Assembly (NCBI GenBank): GCA_963741315.1
Contig: CAVUHK010000008.1
Span: 62,001-126,000 of the forward strand
DNA: 64,000 bases
Origin: PALSA-1003 sp963741315
GTDB taxonomy: Bacteria > Pseudomonadota > Gammaproteobacteria > Burkholderiales > Casimicrobiaceae
Reading direction: 5' to 3'
The notes under the pieces are model-generated. The model was given only the letters and a program-made list of their open reading frames with translations. It was not told where the DNA came from and did not search any database. The translations under genes were made by a program, and so were the position numbers. Below are positions 30,790-39,321 of this stretch, one piece after another (within the stretch, counting starts at the first letter, position 1; each line of letters starts with the position of its first letter).

Positions 30790-30858
30790 CTTGCGGCTGC
30801 GCCGCTGCGCTGCCCCCAGAGGGGGAGCAATTCGCGCCTCGGGGCGTCCCTTCGCTGC
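30790..30858 (-). repeat. GC-rich intergenic repeat, family B copy 2
   Basis: Related to 29717-29786: GCTGCGCCGCTGCGCTGCC, CCCCCAGAGGGGG, then GCGCCTCGGGGCGTCCC, ending at the stop of the DUF1028 gene. The central CCCCC/GGGGG palindrome and the CTYGGGGCG block are shared; the flanks have diverged. Confidence 0.65.
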
Positions 30859-31581
30859 TCATCGCTGCCCGCGCGACTCGAACGCGGCGTGAAAGCGCAC
30901 GATCTCCGCTTCGATCTGCGCGCGATCGGTGAGCCCCGCCGGCCGGGCGCGCGACGGCAGGCAGGCGACAAAGGGCTGGTAGCGCTCCAGGCTGCGCACG
31001 TAGAGGCGCAGCAGTTCGGTCAGCGGCTCGGGGTGGTCATCGACTCGCAGGTCGAGGAATGGATACGATTCCGCCGCGCAGATGAGCAGCGCCGCGGCCT
31101 GCTTGCCGCGCTTGTCGCCGCCCGCGGCCTCGCCCGCTTCCATCGCGGCGATCAGCCGCTCGGCAAACGGCAAATCGCGGCCCGCGTCGTAGGCCTGCGC
31201 GGTGTCCTCGATGACCTGCGGTCCGGCGAGCATGTTGCCGGCGACCGAAAAACCGTCGCCGCTGACCTGCCCGGCCCACTCGATGCACTCGACACCGGTG
31301 TGTGCCGCGATGTGTCCCTCGGCGTCGATGACGTGCACCTGGCGGTGTTCGCGCCCACCGTCGACGTTGGTCAGCGCGAACACGACGTCCGCCGCCGACA
31401 TGCCCTGCGAGAGCATCGACAGCCCGCGCGGCCCGTAGTGCGGATTCATCAGCGCCTGCGTCGACAGCGCGCCGATGCCGCTGTGCGCGTGGGGGCAGAG
31501 CGCGCCGACGGCGAAAAAGCGGCTGGCCACCGCCACGCCGAAGGCGCCGCTCCTCGACCGCGCGACGATCGACCAGGTCAT
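30859..31581 (-). CDS. DUF1028-family protein (Ntn-hydrolase-like)
   Basis: 240 residues: TWSIVARSRSGAFGVAVASR at the N-terminus, GALCPHAHSGIGALSTQA, and GDGFSVAGNMLAG, the family's hallmarks. The fold is related to N-terminal-nucleophile hydrolases. DUF1028 genes often travel with peptide ABC transporters and amidases, as here, so a role in cleaving an imported amide or peptide is plausible but unproven. No signal peptide. The C-terminal part (about 165-240) holds the peptidoglycan-binding-like extension seen in some members. Confidence 0.85.
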   Translation of the reverse strand: MTWSIVARSRSGAFGVAVASRFFAVGALCPHAHSGIGALSTQALMNPHYGPRGLSMLSQGMSAADVVFALTNVDGGREHRQVHVIDAEGHIAAHTGVECIEWAGQVSGDGFSVAGNMLAGPQVIEDTAQAYDAGRDLPFAERLIAAMEAGEAAGGDKRGKQAAALLICAAESYPFLDLRVDDHPEPLTELLRLYVRSLERYQPFVACLPSRARPAGLTDRAQIEAEIVRFHAAFESRGQR

Positions 31582-31617
31582 GCGTTCGTCGCCGACGGCA
31601 TCGCGGCCTGCTTCGCG

Positions 31618-32805
31618 CTAGATGCGCTCGATGACCGCGGCGATGCCTTGCCCGCCGCCGATGCACATGGTGATCAGGCCGTAGCGCCCGCCGGTGCGCT
31701 GCAGTTCGTACATCGTCTTCACCATCAGGATGCAGCCGGTCGCTCCAATTGGATGGCCGAGCGCGATGGCGCCGCCGTTCGGGTTGACCTTCGCCGGATT
31801 CATCCCGAGTTCCTTGTTCACGCCAAGCGCCTGCGCCGCGAATGCCTCGTTGGATTCGATGACGTCCATCTGCGCGAGTGTCAGGCCGCACTTGGCAAGC
31901 GCGTTCTTCACCGCCGACACGGGGCCCAGGCCCATGATCTTCGGGTCGAGGCCGGCGTGTCCGTAGGCAACCAGGCGCGCCATCGGCTTGAACCCTTTCT
32001 TCGCTGCGACCGAACGCTCCATGAGCACCACCGCGGCCGCGGCGTCGTTCAATCCCGAAGCGTTGCCGGCGGTGACGCTGCCGTTTTCCTTGATGAACAC
32101 CGCCTTGAGCTTGGCCATGCCGTCGGTGGTCGCGTCGCCGCGCACGTGCTCGTCGGTGTCGAACTGGATCGGCCCTTTCTTGCTCTTCAGTTCGATCGGC
32201 AGGATCTGGGTCTTGAAATGTCCCGCGGCGATGGCCGCGCTGGCGCGCTTGTGGCTCTCGACCGCGAACGCGTCCTGCTGTTCGCGAGTGATGCCGCATT
32301 TGCTCGCGACGTTCTCGGCAGTCACGCCCATATGGATGGTGTCGAAAGGATCGGTGAGCGCGCCGACCATCATGTCGACCGACTTGGCGTCACCCATGCG
32401 CGTGCCCCAGCGCTGCGTGGTGTTGGCGTAGGCCGCACGACTCATGCTCTCGGCGCCGCCGGCCACTGCGGCGTCGATGTCGCCGAGCAGGATGTACTGC
32501 GAAGCCGAAACGATGGCCTGCAGGCCGCTGCCGCACAGCCGGTTGAGCGTCAGCGCGCCGGTCTCCACTGGCAGCCCGCCGTTCACGCAGGCCACGCGCG
32601 ACAGGTACATGTCCTTGGCTTCGGTGTGCAGCACGTTGCCGAACACGCATTGGCCCACGTCCTTGGGATCGACCTTGGCGCGGGCGAGGGCTTCGCGCAC
32701 CACGCGCGCTGCCAGATCGGTCGGTGCGATGTCCTTCAGGCTGCCGCCGTAATCGCCGATTGCAGTGCGGACTCCGCTCAGTATGACGACTTCACGCTCG
32801 CTCAT
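31618..32805 (-). CDS. bktB: acetyl-CoA C-acetyltransferase / beta-ketothiolase (BktB-like)
   Basis: 395 residues. The acyl-accepting cysteine is in NRLCGSGLQAIV. The C-terminal site has GGAIALGHPIGATG with its histidine and CIGGGQGIA with the second cysteine. The sequence is closest by eye to BktB of polyhydroxyalkanoate producers (GVRTAIGDYGGSLKD, HMGVTAENVA). It condenses or cleaves acyl-CoAs in fatty-acid breakdown or PHA synthesis. GAGGAG lies before the ATG. It separates coaX from the transport genes. Confidence 0.92.
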   Translation of the reverse strand: MSEREVVILSGVRTAIGDYGGSLKDIAPTDLAARVVREALARAKVDPKDVGQCVFGNVLHTEAKDMYLSRVACVNGGLPVETGALTLNRLCGSGLQAIVSASQYILLGDIDAAVAGGAESMSRAAYANTTQRWGTRMGDAKSVDMMVGALTDPFDTIHMGVTAENVASKCGITREQQDAFAVESHKRASAAIAAGHFKTQILPIELKSKKGPIQFDTDEHVRGDATTDGMAKLKAVFIKENGSVTAGNASGLNDAAAAVVLMERSVAAKKGFKPMARLVAYGHAGLDPKIMGLGPVSAVKNALAKCGLTLAQMDVIESNEAFAAQALGVNKELGMNPAKVNPNGGAIALGHPIGATGCILMVKTMYELQRTGGRYGLITMCIGGGQGIAAVIERI

Positions 32806-32901
32806 GGTTTCTCCTCGGTTGAACCCGCAATGATACTGCGATCGGGCAGGGCGGCGCGACCGGATGGGATCGGACCGCCGCGCCCTTGCGGCCAGTGCCG
32901 C

Positions 32902-33687
32902 TCAGGCAGCGTCCGCCAGGGCCTGGCTGATGCGGTAGAGCCCCTCGAGCACCAGGTTGTCGTGCAATTCGTAAGGCACGTTGATCCGCGGGCTCAGCGC
33001 CCGCGCTGCGCCCCCGGAGATCAGGCAGATCAGTCCGGGCTGCTGGGGCGCGTGCAGATGATAAAGCCGCTCGATCGCACCGGCCTGCGCATGCTGGCAC
33101 CCGCTGGCGATCGCGTCGACAGTCTGGGTCGGCGCGTCGACGTATTCGCCGTCGGCATCGGGTAGCGCGGCGGTGTGCTGATGCAATGCGCGCAGCATCA
33201 GTCCCACGCCGGGCAGGATGACGCCGCCCTTGAATTCGCCCTCTGCCGTCAGGAAATCGATGGTCGTTGCCGTGCCGCAGACGACCACCAATGCAGGACG
33301 ATCCTGCAGCAGCGCGTGCGCGCCGATCAGCGCGGCCCAGCGGTCGCTGCCCAGCTGCGCCGGATTGCGATAGCGATTGACGACACCGCATTGCTCCTCC
33401 GGCGGGATGATCCAATGCGGCGTGGGCGCGTCCGGCCAGACTTCGAGCACGCGGATCATGGTCGAGCGCACCCGAGTGCCGGCGACGTTGGAGATCACGA
33501 TCTGTGCGGGCACCGGGATCTTGGCGAACTGAGCCGCCAGCGACGGCATTTCCTCGAGCAGCACGTGCCCCGATTCGAGGCGGTTCTCGCGCGCACTGCC
33601 GGCGGACCCGGAACGGAACAGCCCCCACTTGAGGAAGGTGTTGCCGATGTCGATGAGCAGGTTGTAGGCGGGCATCCGGGCAGTCAT
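32902..33687 (-). CDS. coaX: type III pantothenate kinase
   Basis: 261 residues. The phosphate-binding DIGNTFLKWG near residue 13, GSDRWAALIGA, and GTATTIDFLTAEGEFKGGVILPG are the family's motifs. It phosphorylates pantothenate in the first step of CoA synthesis and needs a monovalent cation. ATG 33687 has GAAGGA seven bases upstream. It follows the M81 gene by 19 bases. In many betaproteobacteria coaX is next to birA; birA is not here. Confidence 0.93.
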   Translation of the reverse strand: MTARMPAYNLLIDIGNTFLKWGLFRSGSAGSARENRLESGHVLLEEMPSLAAQFAKIPVPAQIVISNVAGTRVRSTMIRVLEVWPDAPTPHWIIPPEEQCGVVNRYRNPAQLGSDRWAALIGAHALLQDRPALVVVCGTATTIDFLTAEGEFKGGVILPGVGLMLRALHQHTAALPDADGEYVDAPTQTVDAIASGCQHAQAGAIERLYHLHAPQQPGLICLISGGAARALSPRINVPYELHDNLVLEGLYRISQALADAA

Positions 33688-33706
33688 CGTCACGTCCTTC
33701 GGGGGT

Positions 33707-35206
33707 TCAGAGCGGATCGAGCGGCCAGATCGGCCGGCGAAGTTTTTCGTAACGATACACGGACAGGTCGGCATTGGTGACCCCGGCGCCCGCGCACTCG
33801 ACGATGTGTGCCGCGATCGGCTTGAATCCGGCTCGATAGTGGATGCGCGACTTGAGCATCACGAAGCGCTTGCGCCGTGGATCGATGCCGCAGTGGGTGA
33901 ACACTCCCAGGTCCATTGGCTCGTGCGCGCGTTCGGTGACCACGATCTGCGCCCTCCCGGTATCGAGCACGGCAGTGCGGCCGAGGAATGTACGGATGCC
34001 GGTGTACATCGGCCCGGTAATGACGAACTCGCCGTCGGTGATGGCGCGCACGCGGCCGCGCACCGGCAGCGGGGCGCCGGCGAGCCCGATCGATGGCATC
34101 GCCGTCTTGCCGCCGAGCTCCAGTTGCACTTCGTTGCCGACGCCCGCGGCGATCATCCTGGCCACGCTTTGGGCGTCGCGTATTGGCGCGATCGCGACGT
34201 CGTCGAGCTCCTGGCGCAGGATCTCGGCGACGACATTCATCACGTCCTGCGCGCCGCCCGAGCCGCAGTTGTCGCAGTGATCGATGAGCAGCACCGGGCC
34301 CTTGTTCGCGCCCGCGCCCAGCGCCTTGGCGCGGGCGACCGACTCGGCGAGAGGCGGCGCGACGAACGCGTATTCGGCACGGCGCTCCCACGCGATCGTC
34401 AACATGCGATCGCACACTTCCCGCGCGGCTGCAGCTCCGCCGCGCTTGGCGTCGGCGACCACGATTGCCGACACGCCGGTATTGGGCGTGTCGGCGTGCG
34501 GGAACGAGGCGAGGAATGTGGCGGCCAGCACTCTGCCCTCGCTCTCCATGGCGCGTGCATAGCGCACGATATCGCCCGACGGGCCGTCTTCGGGCGCGTG
34601 GCGCATGATCGACGCGAGCAGCGGCCGCGTGCCCCATGCCATCAGCGGTTCGATCTCGCCGGCGAGCGCACGCACCAGGATCTCGCCGGCGAGCTTGCCG
34701 ACCTCGTACATGTCTACGTGCGGATAGGTCTTGTAGCCGGTGATGACGGTGGCGTTGTCGACCAGGTCCGCGGACAGGTTGGTGTGATAGTCGAGCGTGA
34801 CCGCGATGGGCAGGCGTGGCGCGATGGCCCGCAGGCGTTTTACGATCTCACCCTGCGCGTCGTCGCAGTCTTCGATCACCATCGCACCGTGCAGGTCGAG
34901 GAAGGCCGCGTCGCAGCCCGCGCGCACCGCCTCTTCGAGGGGCGTCAGCAGCTGCTCGAAGGTCGCGCGCGAGGCCTTGTTCGACGGCCACGCCTCCGCA
35001 GCCACCGGCGTCAGGATTTCTGCACCTTCGCACTCGCCAATGTCGAGATACGCGGCCATCGGTGTGTTGGTGCCCGTGAAGCGGGCGCGCGCGGCGGCGC
35101 CAAAGGCGGGGCCGTTGCCGTGACCGAACGCGGACAGCGGCGTCGCGATCGGAGAGAAGGTGTTCGTCTCGTGCTTGATCAGCGCGACGACGTAGCGGTG
35201 GCGCAT
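33707..35206 (-). CDS. M81-family metallopeptidase (MlrC-like), copy 1
   Basis: 499 residues. It starts with ALIKHETNTFSP and has FLDLHGAMV, TLDYHTNLS, GYKTYPHVDMYE and SRIHYRAGF, the conserved positions of MlrC-like proteins, which include the enzyme that cleaves linear microcystin. The metal ligands are expected among the conserved Glu, Asp and His of these motifs. No signal peptide, so it works on peptides already in the cytoplasm. A paralogue ends four bases upstream. Confidence 0.88.
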   Translation of the reverse strand: MRHRYVVALIKHETNTFSPIATPLSAFGHGNGPAFGAAARARFTGTNTPMAAYLDIGECEGAEILTPVAAEAWPSNKASRATFEQLLTPLEEAVRAGCDAAFLDLHGAMVIEDCDDAQGEIVKRLRAIAPRLPIAVTLDYHTNLSADLVDNATVITGYKTYPHVDMYEVGKLAGEILVRALAGEIEPLMAWGTRPLLASIMRHAPEDGPSGDIVRYARAMESEGRVLAATFLASFPHADTPNTGVSAIVVADAKRGGAAAAREVCDRMLTIAWERRAEYAFVAPPLAESVARAKALGAGANKGPVLLIDHCDNCGSGGAQDVMNVVAEILRQELDDVAIAPIRDAQSVARMIAAGVGNEVQLELGGKTAMPSIGLAGAPLPVRGRVRAITDGEFVITGPMYTGIRTFLGRTAVLDTGRAQIVVTERAHEPMDLGVFTHCGIDPRRKRFVMLKSRIHYRAGFKPIAAHIVECAGAGVTNADLSVYRYEKLRRPIWPLDPL

Positions 35207-35210
35207 CGAC

Positions 35211-36722
35211 TTACGCGGCGGTGGAAACCGGCTGGAACGCCGGACCCCTGGGCTTGAGCCGCAGCCCGGGTCGCAGACGCGACCACGAGAACATGGTCGG
35301 GTCGGCCTTCGCCGGTCCGGGCGCGACCACGACCAGGATTTCCTTGGCGATCGGCTGGAAGTCGGCGCGAAAATGCACCGAGCTCTTCAGCGCCATGATG
35401 CGCTGCTGCCGCGGCTCGATGCCGACGTGGCGAAACATCTCCTGGTCGGCGGCCTGGCACTTCTTCGAGGCGAGGACGACGCGCACGCCATCGCGCTCGA
35501 GCACCGCCATGGGGCCCAGCTCCATGCGAAAACCGAGAAACATCGGGCCGGTGCAGGTAAAGCGGCCGTCACCCAGAGCCACCACGCGGAATTCGCCGGC
35601 GTAGGGCGTGTGGCCCGGCACGCCGGAAATTTCGCCCAGCGCGAATGGCGCGCTGTGGCCGATGCCGATCGCGTGCGCCTTGATCGCGGATGCAGGATCG
35701 ACCAGCAGTCCCAGCACCGCGCCGGGCGCGCGGCGCAGCAGCAGCGCGGCGAGCAGGCCTGTGGTGTCGCCGTTGCCGCCGGCACCGGGATTGTCCTGCG
35801 TGTCGGCGAGCACCACCGGCGCTCCGGGTTCGCCACGCTGCATCGCGCGCGCCACCGCGGCGTCGGGTTCGAACAATTCCATGGAGAATTCCGGCTCGGC
35901 ATCGTCGATCGCGTGCGCCAACGCCGCGACGGCGGTCTGCACCCTTGCGACATCCGGGCCATAACCGAGCGCCGCCATCCCGCACTCCGGAAAATCCGCC
36001 ATCGGGAACCCCGGCGTGAACGACAGCACGCAATCGTGCTCGCGCTCCAGCCGCTCGAGCATCGTGTAGAGGCCCTTCGCCGGCTCGATGAGCGTGCATT
36101 GCGACGGCAGGCCGGTGAGGAAATCGAGTGCGCGCAGCGACTTCTCGGGCCGGTGTCCCGCCGCGAGCGTGTGCTCGAGGAGCGCGGCGGCGCGCGCGCC
36201 GGTCGCCGCCATGTCCACGTGCGGATAGGTGCGATACGCGACCAGAGCGTCGGCGTGCTCGAGCATCGCGCGGGTCACGTTGGCATGCAGGTCGAGGCTG
36301 GCGACGATCGGCACGCGGGGACCGACGATTCGGCGCATGCGTGCGAGCAGCTCGCCCTCGCCGTCGTCGAGATGCTCGGTGACCATCGCGCCGTGCAGGT
36401 CGAGGTATACACCGTCGACCGACCCCAGCGCGGCCAGCCTGCCGAGCATGTCGCCGACAATGCGCTCGTAGGCATCGCGGGTAACGTGCGCGGAGGGCGA
36501 GGCCGCGCCCCAGACGAGGCCCGCGGTGCGGTGGCCCTGCGCGTGCAGGGCAGCGATCGCGCCCGCGGCGGGAATGTTCGCGCCGGAAAGACGCGGAGCG
36601 ATGGCGTCGCCTGCGACCAGCGGCGGCCAGCCGCCACCATCCTCGAAAGCCGCAAAGCCGGCCTTCGATGGAGCGAAGGTATTGGTCTCGTGCTGGAATC
36701 CGCCCACCGCGATCCTGCTCAT
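35211..36722 (-). CDS. M81-family metallopeptidase (MlrC-like), copy 2
   Basis: 503 residues from ATG 36722 (GGAG six bases upstream). It shares the layout of its neighbour: GGFQHETNTFAPS, YLDLHGAMV, SLDLHANVT, AYRTYPHVDMAA, and SSVHFRADFQPIA. The two differ along their whole length, so the duplication is old and the substrates probably differ. First gene of the long minus-strand run, divergent from the amidase gene across about 125 bases. Confidence 0.88.
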   Translation of the reverse strand: MSRIAVGGFQHETNTFAPSKAGFAAFEDGGGWPPLVAGDAIAPRLSGANIPAAGAIAALHAQGHRTAGLVWGAASPSAHVTRDAYERIVGDMLGRLAALGSVDGVYLDLHGAMVTEHLDDGEGELLARMRRIVGPRVPIVASLDLHANVTRAMLEHADALVAYRTYPHVDMAATGARAAALLEHTLAAGHRPEKSLRALDFLTGLPSQCTLIEPAKGLYTMLERLEREHDCVLSFTPGFPMADFPECGMAALGYGPDVARVQTAVAALAHAIDDAEPEFSMELFEPDAAVARAMQRGEPGAPVVLADTQDNPGAGGNGDTTGLLAALLLRRAPGAVLGLLVDPASAIKAHAIGIGHSAPFALGEISGVPGHTPYAGEFRVVALGDGRFTCTGPMFLGFRMELGPMAVLERDGVRVVLASKKCQAADQEMFRHVGIEPRQQRIMALKSSVHFRADFQPIAKEILVVVAPGPAKADPTMFSWSRLRPGLRLKPRGPAFQPVSTAA

Positions 36723-36846
36723 CGTCACTCCATCGTCACACGCCGTGGTACGCTGGCGCCGGTCGAGATTAGCGGGTATCGCGCGGTCGCGCAAACCGGT
36801 TTGGCGGTCCGTACCCGACGCACCCAATCATCCTGGGATCCACAAC

Positions 36847-38259
36847 GTGAGCGATCAACTCTGGCGCTGGAGCGCGACGCGCATCGCGGCGGCCATCAGG
36901 CAACGGGAGATTTCGGCGGTCGATGCGCTCGACGCGTGCCTCGCGCGCATGGCAGTCGTAAATCCCAAGCTCAATGCGGTCACCGTCGATCTGTCGGAGT
37001 CGGCGCGGCAGACCGCGATCGAGGCCGATCGCGCCGTCGCGAGTGGCGAGACGCTCGGCGGCTTGCACGGCGTGCCGGTGAGCATCAAGGAAAACGTCGA
37101 CCAGGAAGGCTTCGCGACCACCAACGGCGTCGTCGGATTTCGCAACGTGATCGCCAAGTCCGACAGTCCCATCGTCGCCAACTGGAAGCGCGCCGGCGCG
37201 ATCATCGTCGGTCGCACCAACACTCCCGCGTTCAGCTTTCGCCTCGATACGGTGAACGACCTGCGCGGACGTACCTACAGCCCGTGGTCGAAAACGCGCA
37301 CGCCCGGCGGTTCCTCGGGTGGCGCATCGTCGTCGGTGGCGGCAGGCATTACTCCACTGGCGCACGGCAACGACATCGCCGGCTCGGTGCGCTTTCCCGC
37401 GTATGCCTGCGGCCTGGCGGGTTTGCGGCCTTCCTTCGGGCGCGTGCCCGCATTCAACGGCACGCAGACGGCCGAGCGCTCGCTGTCGTCGCAGTTGATG
37501 TCGGTGCAGGGTCCTCTAGCGCGATGCGTCGCTGACGTGCGGCTTGGGTTCGAAGCGATGGCGAAGCGCGATCCGCGCGATCCCTGGTGGACGCCGGTGC
37601 CGCTCGAAGGGCCGGCGCTGCCGCGCAGGGTTGTGGTGTTGACTGCGCCGGAGGATCTGGGCGGAGCGACGCTGCACCCGCAGGTCGCGGCGGCGATGGC
37701 GCAGGCGGCGCGTTGGCTCGCCGAGGCCGGATACGAAATCGTCGACGAAAAGAGTCCGGGCTTTACCCGCGCCAAAGAGTTGTGGTTCGAAATGCAGGTA
37801 CCGGAATTTCGCGAATACATGCTGCCGGTCATCGAGCGCGAAGGCGACGCGGGCATACGTACGGCGACGCGTTTCAAGCTCGAGAACGTGCCGCCGACAA
37901 CCGGACTGGCGTACATGAAAGCGCTCGCCGAGCGCACTCGCCTGGTGCGCGACTGGACGCTGTTCCAGGAGCGCGTGCCGCTGGTGCTCGCGCCGGTGTG
38001 TTCCGAGCCGGTATACGAACAAGGATTCGACATCGAAAGCGCGGCGCGCACCGCGGCGCTGTGGCGTGAATGCGCGACCATGATGGCGGTGCCGGTGCTG
38101 GGCTTTCCGGCGATGGTGGTGCCGACCGGTCTCGCCGACGGCATGCCGATGGGCGTGCAGATCATCGGACCGCGCTTTCGCGAGGACCTCTGCCTGGCGG
38201 CGGCGGAGGCGATCGAGGTGCGCGCTGGCGCTATCACGCCGATCGATCCGACGTGGTGA
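36847..38259 (+). CDS. amidase-signature family amidase
   Basis: 470 residues from GTG 36847. The Ser-cisSer-Lys triad is visible: Lys in VSIKEN, and the serines of GGSSGGASSSVAAG. The signature spans about residues 75-190. No signal peptide. These enzymes hydrolyse linear amides, including peptide amides and aryl amides. Divergent from the peptidase-transport operon, which makes a shared amide or peptide diet plausible. Confidence 0.9.
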   Translation: MSDQLWRWSATRIAAAIRQREISAVDALDACLARMAVVNPKLNAVTVDLSESARQTAIEADRAVASGETLGGLHGVPVSIKENVDQEGFATTNGVVGFRNVIAKSDSPIVANWKRAGAIIVGRTNTPAFSFRLDTVNDLRGRTYSPWSKTRTPGGSSGGASSSVAAGITPLAHGNDIAGSVRFPAYACGLAGLRPSFGRVPAFNGTQTAERSLSSQLMSVQGPLARCVADVRLGFEAMAKRDPRDPWWTPVPLEGPALPRRVVVLTAPEDLGGATLHPQVAAAMAQAARWLAEAGYEIVDEKSPGFTRAKELWFEMQVPEFREYMLPVIEREGDAGIRTATRFKLENVPPTTGLAYMKALAERTRLVRDWTLFQERVPLVLAPVCSEPVYEQGFDIESAARTAALWRECATMMAVPVLGFPAMVVPTGLADGMPMGVQIIGPRFREDLCLAAAEAIEVRAGAITPIDPTW

Positions 38260-38282
38260 GGCGGCGCTTGTCCGAAGCCAGC

Positions 38283-39287
38283 ATGACAAAAATGAACCGA
38301 CGTGACGCAGCGCTCGCACTACTTCTTGCACCGATTGCCTTGACAGCGGCGGTTGGCGCTGCCGACGCGCAGCAAGCCGGCAAGGTGTATCGAATCGGCT
38401 ATTTGAGCGCTCCCAGCCGCGAGTCCGTCGAGCAAGCGCTCGACGCGTTCAAGCAAGCGTTGCGACAACTCGGCTGGATCGAAGGTCAGAATCTGATCAT
38501 CGAATACCGATGGGCGAACGGCAAGGTCGAACGACTGTCCGATCTCGCGGCCGAACTGGTTGCGCTCAATCCCGATCTGATCGTCGCGCCGGCCGGATCC
38601 GCTGCGCTGGCGGCAAAGAAGGCGACGAGCACGATCCCCATTGTCATGATGTTCCCGGCCGATCCTGTCGAGCTGGGCCTCGTCGCGAGCCTGAGACGGC
38701 CCGGGGGCAACGTGACTGGAACGAGCTCCTCGCCCGGTTCGGGCATTTTCGGCAAGCAAGTGCAATTGCTCAAGGAAGCCGTTCCGAAAGCTGCTCGAGT
38801 GGCCGTGCTCACCAACCCCGCAGACCCGGTGACGGCCATTCAACTGCGGGAGGTTGAGGCCGCCGCGCGAACGTTGGGCATCCAACTTCAACAGGTGACG
38901 GCACGGGGTCCGGACGAGTTCGACAGCGCTTTCGCGGCTATGGCGCGCGGACGGGCCGAGGCGCTGCTGGTCAGCCGCGGCACGACGTTCCTGGTCAATC
39001 GCGCCAGGATTTCCGAGCTCGCGATGAAAGGCCGGCTACCCACGATGTACAGCTTTCGCGAATGCGTCGATGAAGGCGGCTTGATGGCGTACGCGGTGAA
39101 CATGGCTGAATTCGCCGGGAGCGCTGCAGTCTACGTCGACAAGATCCTGAAGGGCGCGAAACCCGCCGACCTTCCTGTCGAGCAGCCGACCAAGTTCGAG
39201 CTGGCCGTCAATCTGAAGACTGCGAAGGCGTTGGGACTTGCCTTCCCACGGTCGTTTCTTGCAAGCGCCAACTATGTGATTCAATGA
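38283..39287 (+). CDS. orphan ABC-type substrate-binding protein (PF04392-like)
   Basis: 334 residues. A Tat- or Sec-like signal (NRRDAALALLLAPIALTAAV, cleavage near ADAQQ) precedes the type I binding-protein fold: YRIGYLSAPSRE, LRQLGWIEGQNLIIEYRWA, and PIVMMFPADPVELGLVASLRRPGGNVTG. Relatives bind aromatic amino acids or unknown solutes and are abundant in Burkholderiales and Bradyrhizobium. No permease or ATPase of its class is adjacent, so it must borrow a transporter or act as a sensor. Confidence 0.87.
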   Translation: MTKMNRRDAALALLLAPIALTAAVGAADAQQAGKVYRIGYLSAPSRESVEQALDAFKQALRQLGWIEGQNLIIEYRWANGKVERLSDLAAELVALNPDLIVAPAGSAALAAKKATSTIPIVMMFPADPVELGLVASLRRPGGNVTGTSSSPGSGIFGKQVQLLKEAVPKAARVAVLTNPADPVTAIQLREVEAAARTLGIQLQQVTARGPDEFDSAFAAMARGRAEALLVSRGTTFLVNRARISELAMKGRLPTMYSFRECVDEGGLMAYAVNMAEFAGSAAVYVDKILKGAKPADLPVEQPTKFELAVNLKTAKALGLAFPRSFLASANYVIQ

Positions 39288-39321
39288 TCAGACGTGTCGC
39301 AATCCCTCCAACCAATCGCAA

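Noticed and set aside
30349..33165. Plus-strand open frame of about 940 codons
   Set aside because: It crosses four recognisable minus-strand genes and two intergenic repeats, which no real gene would do; the translation has no family similarity.
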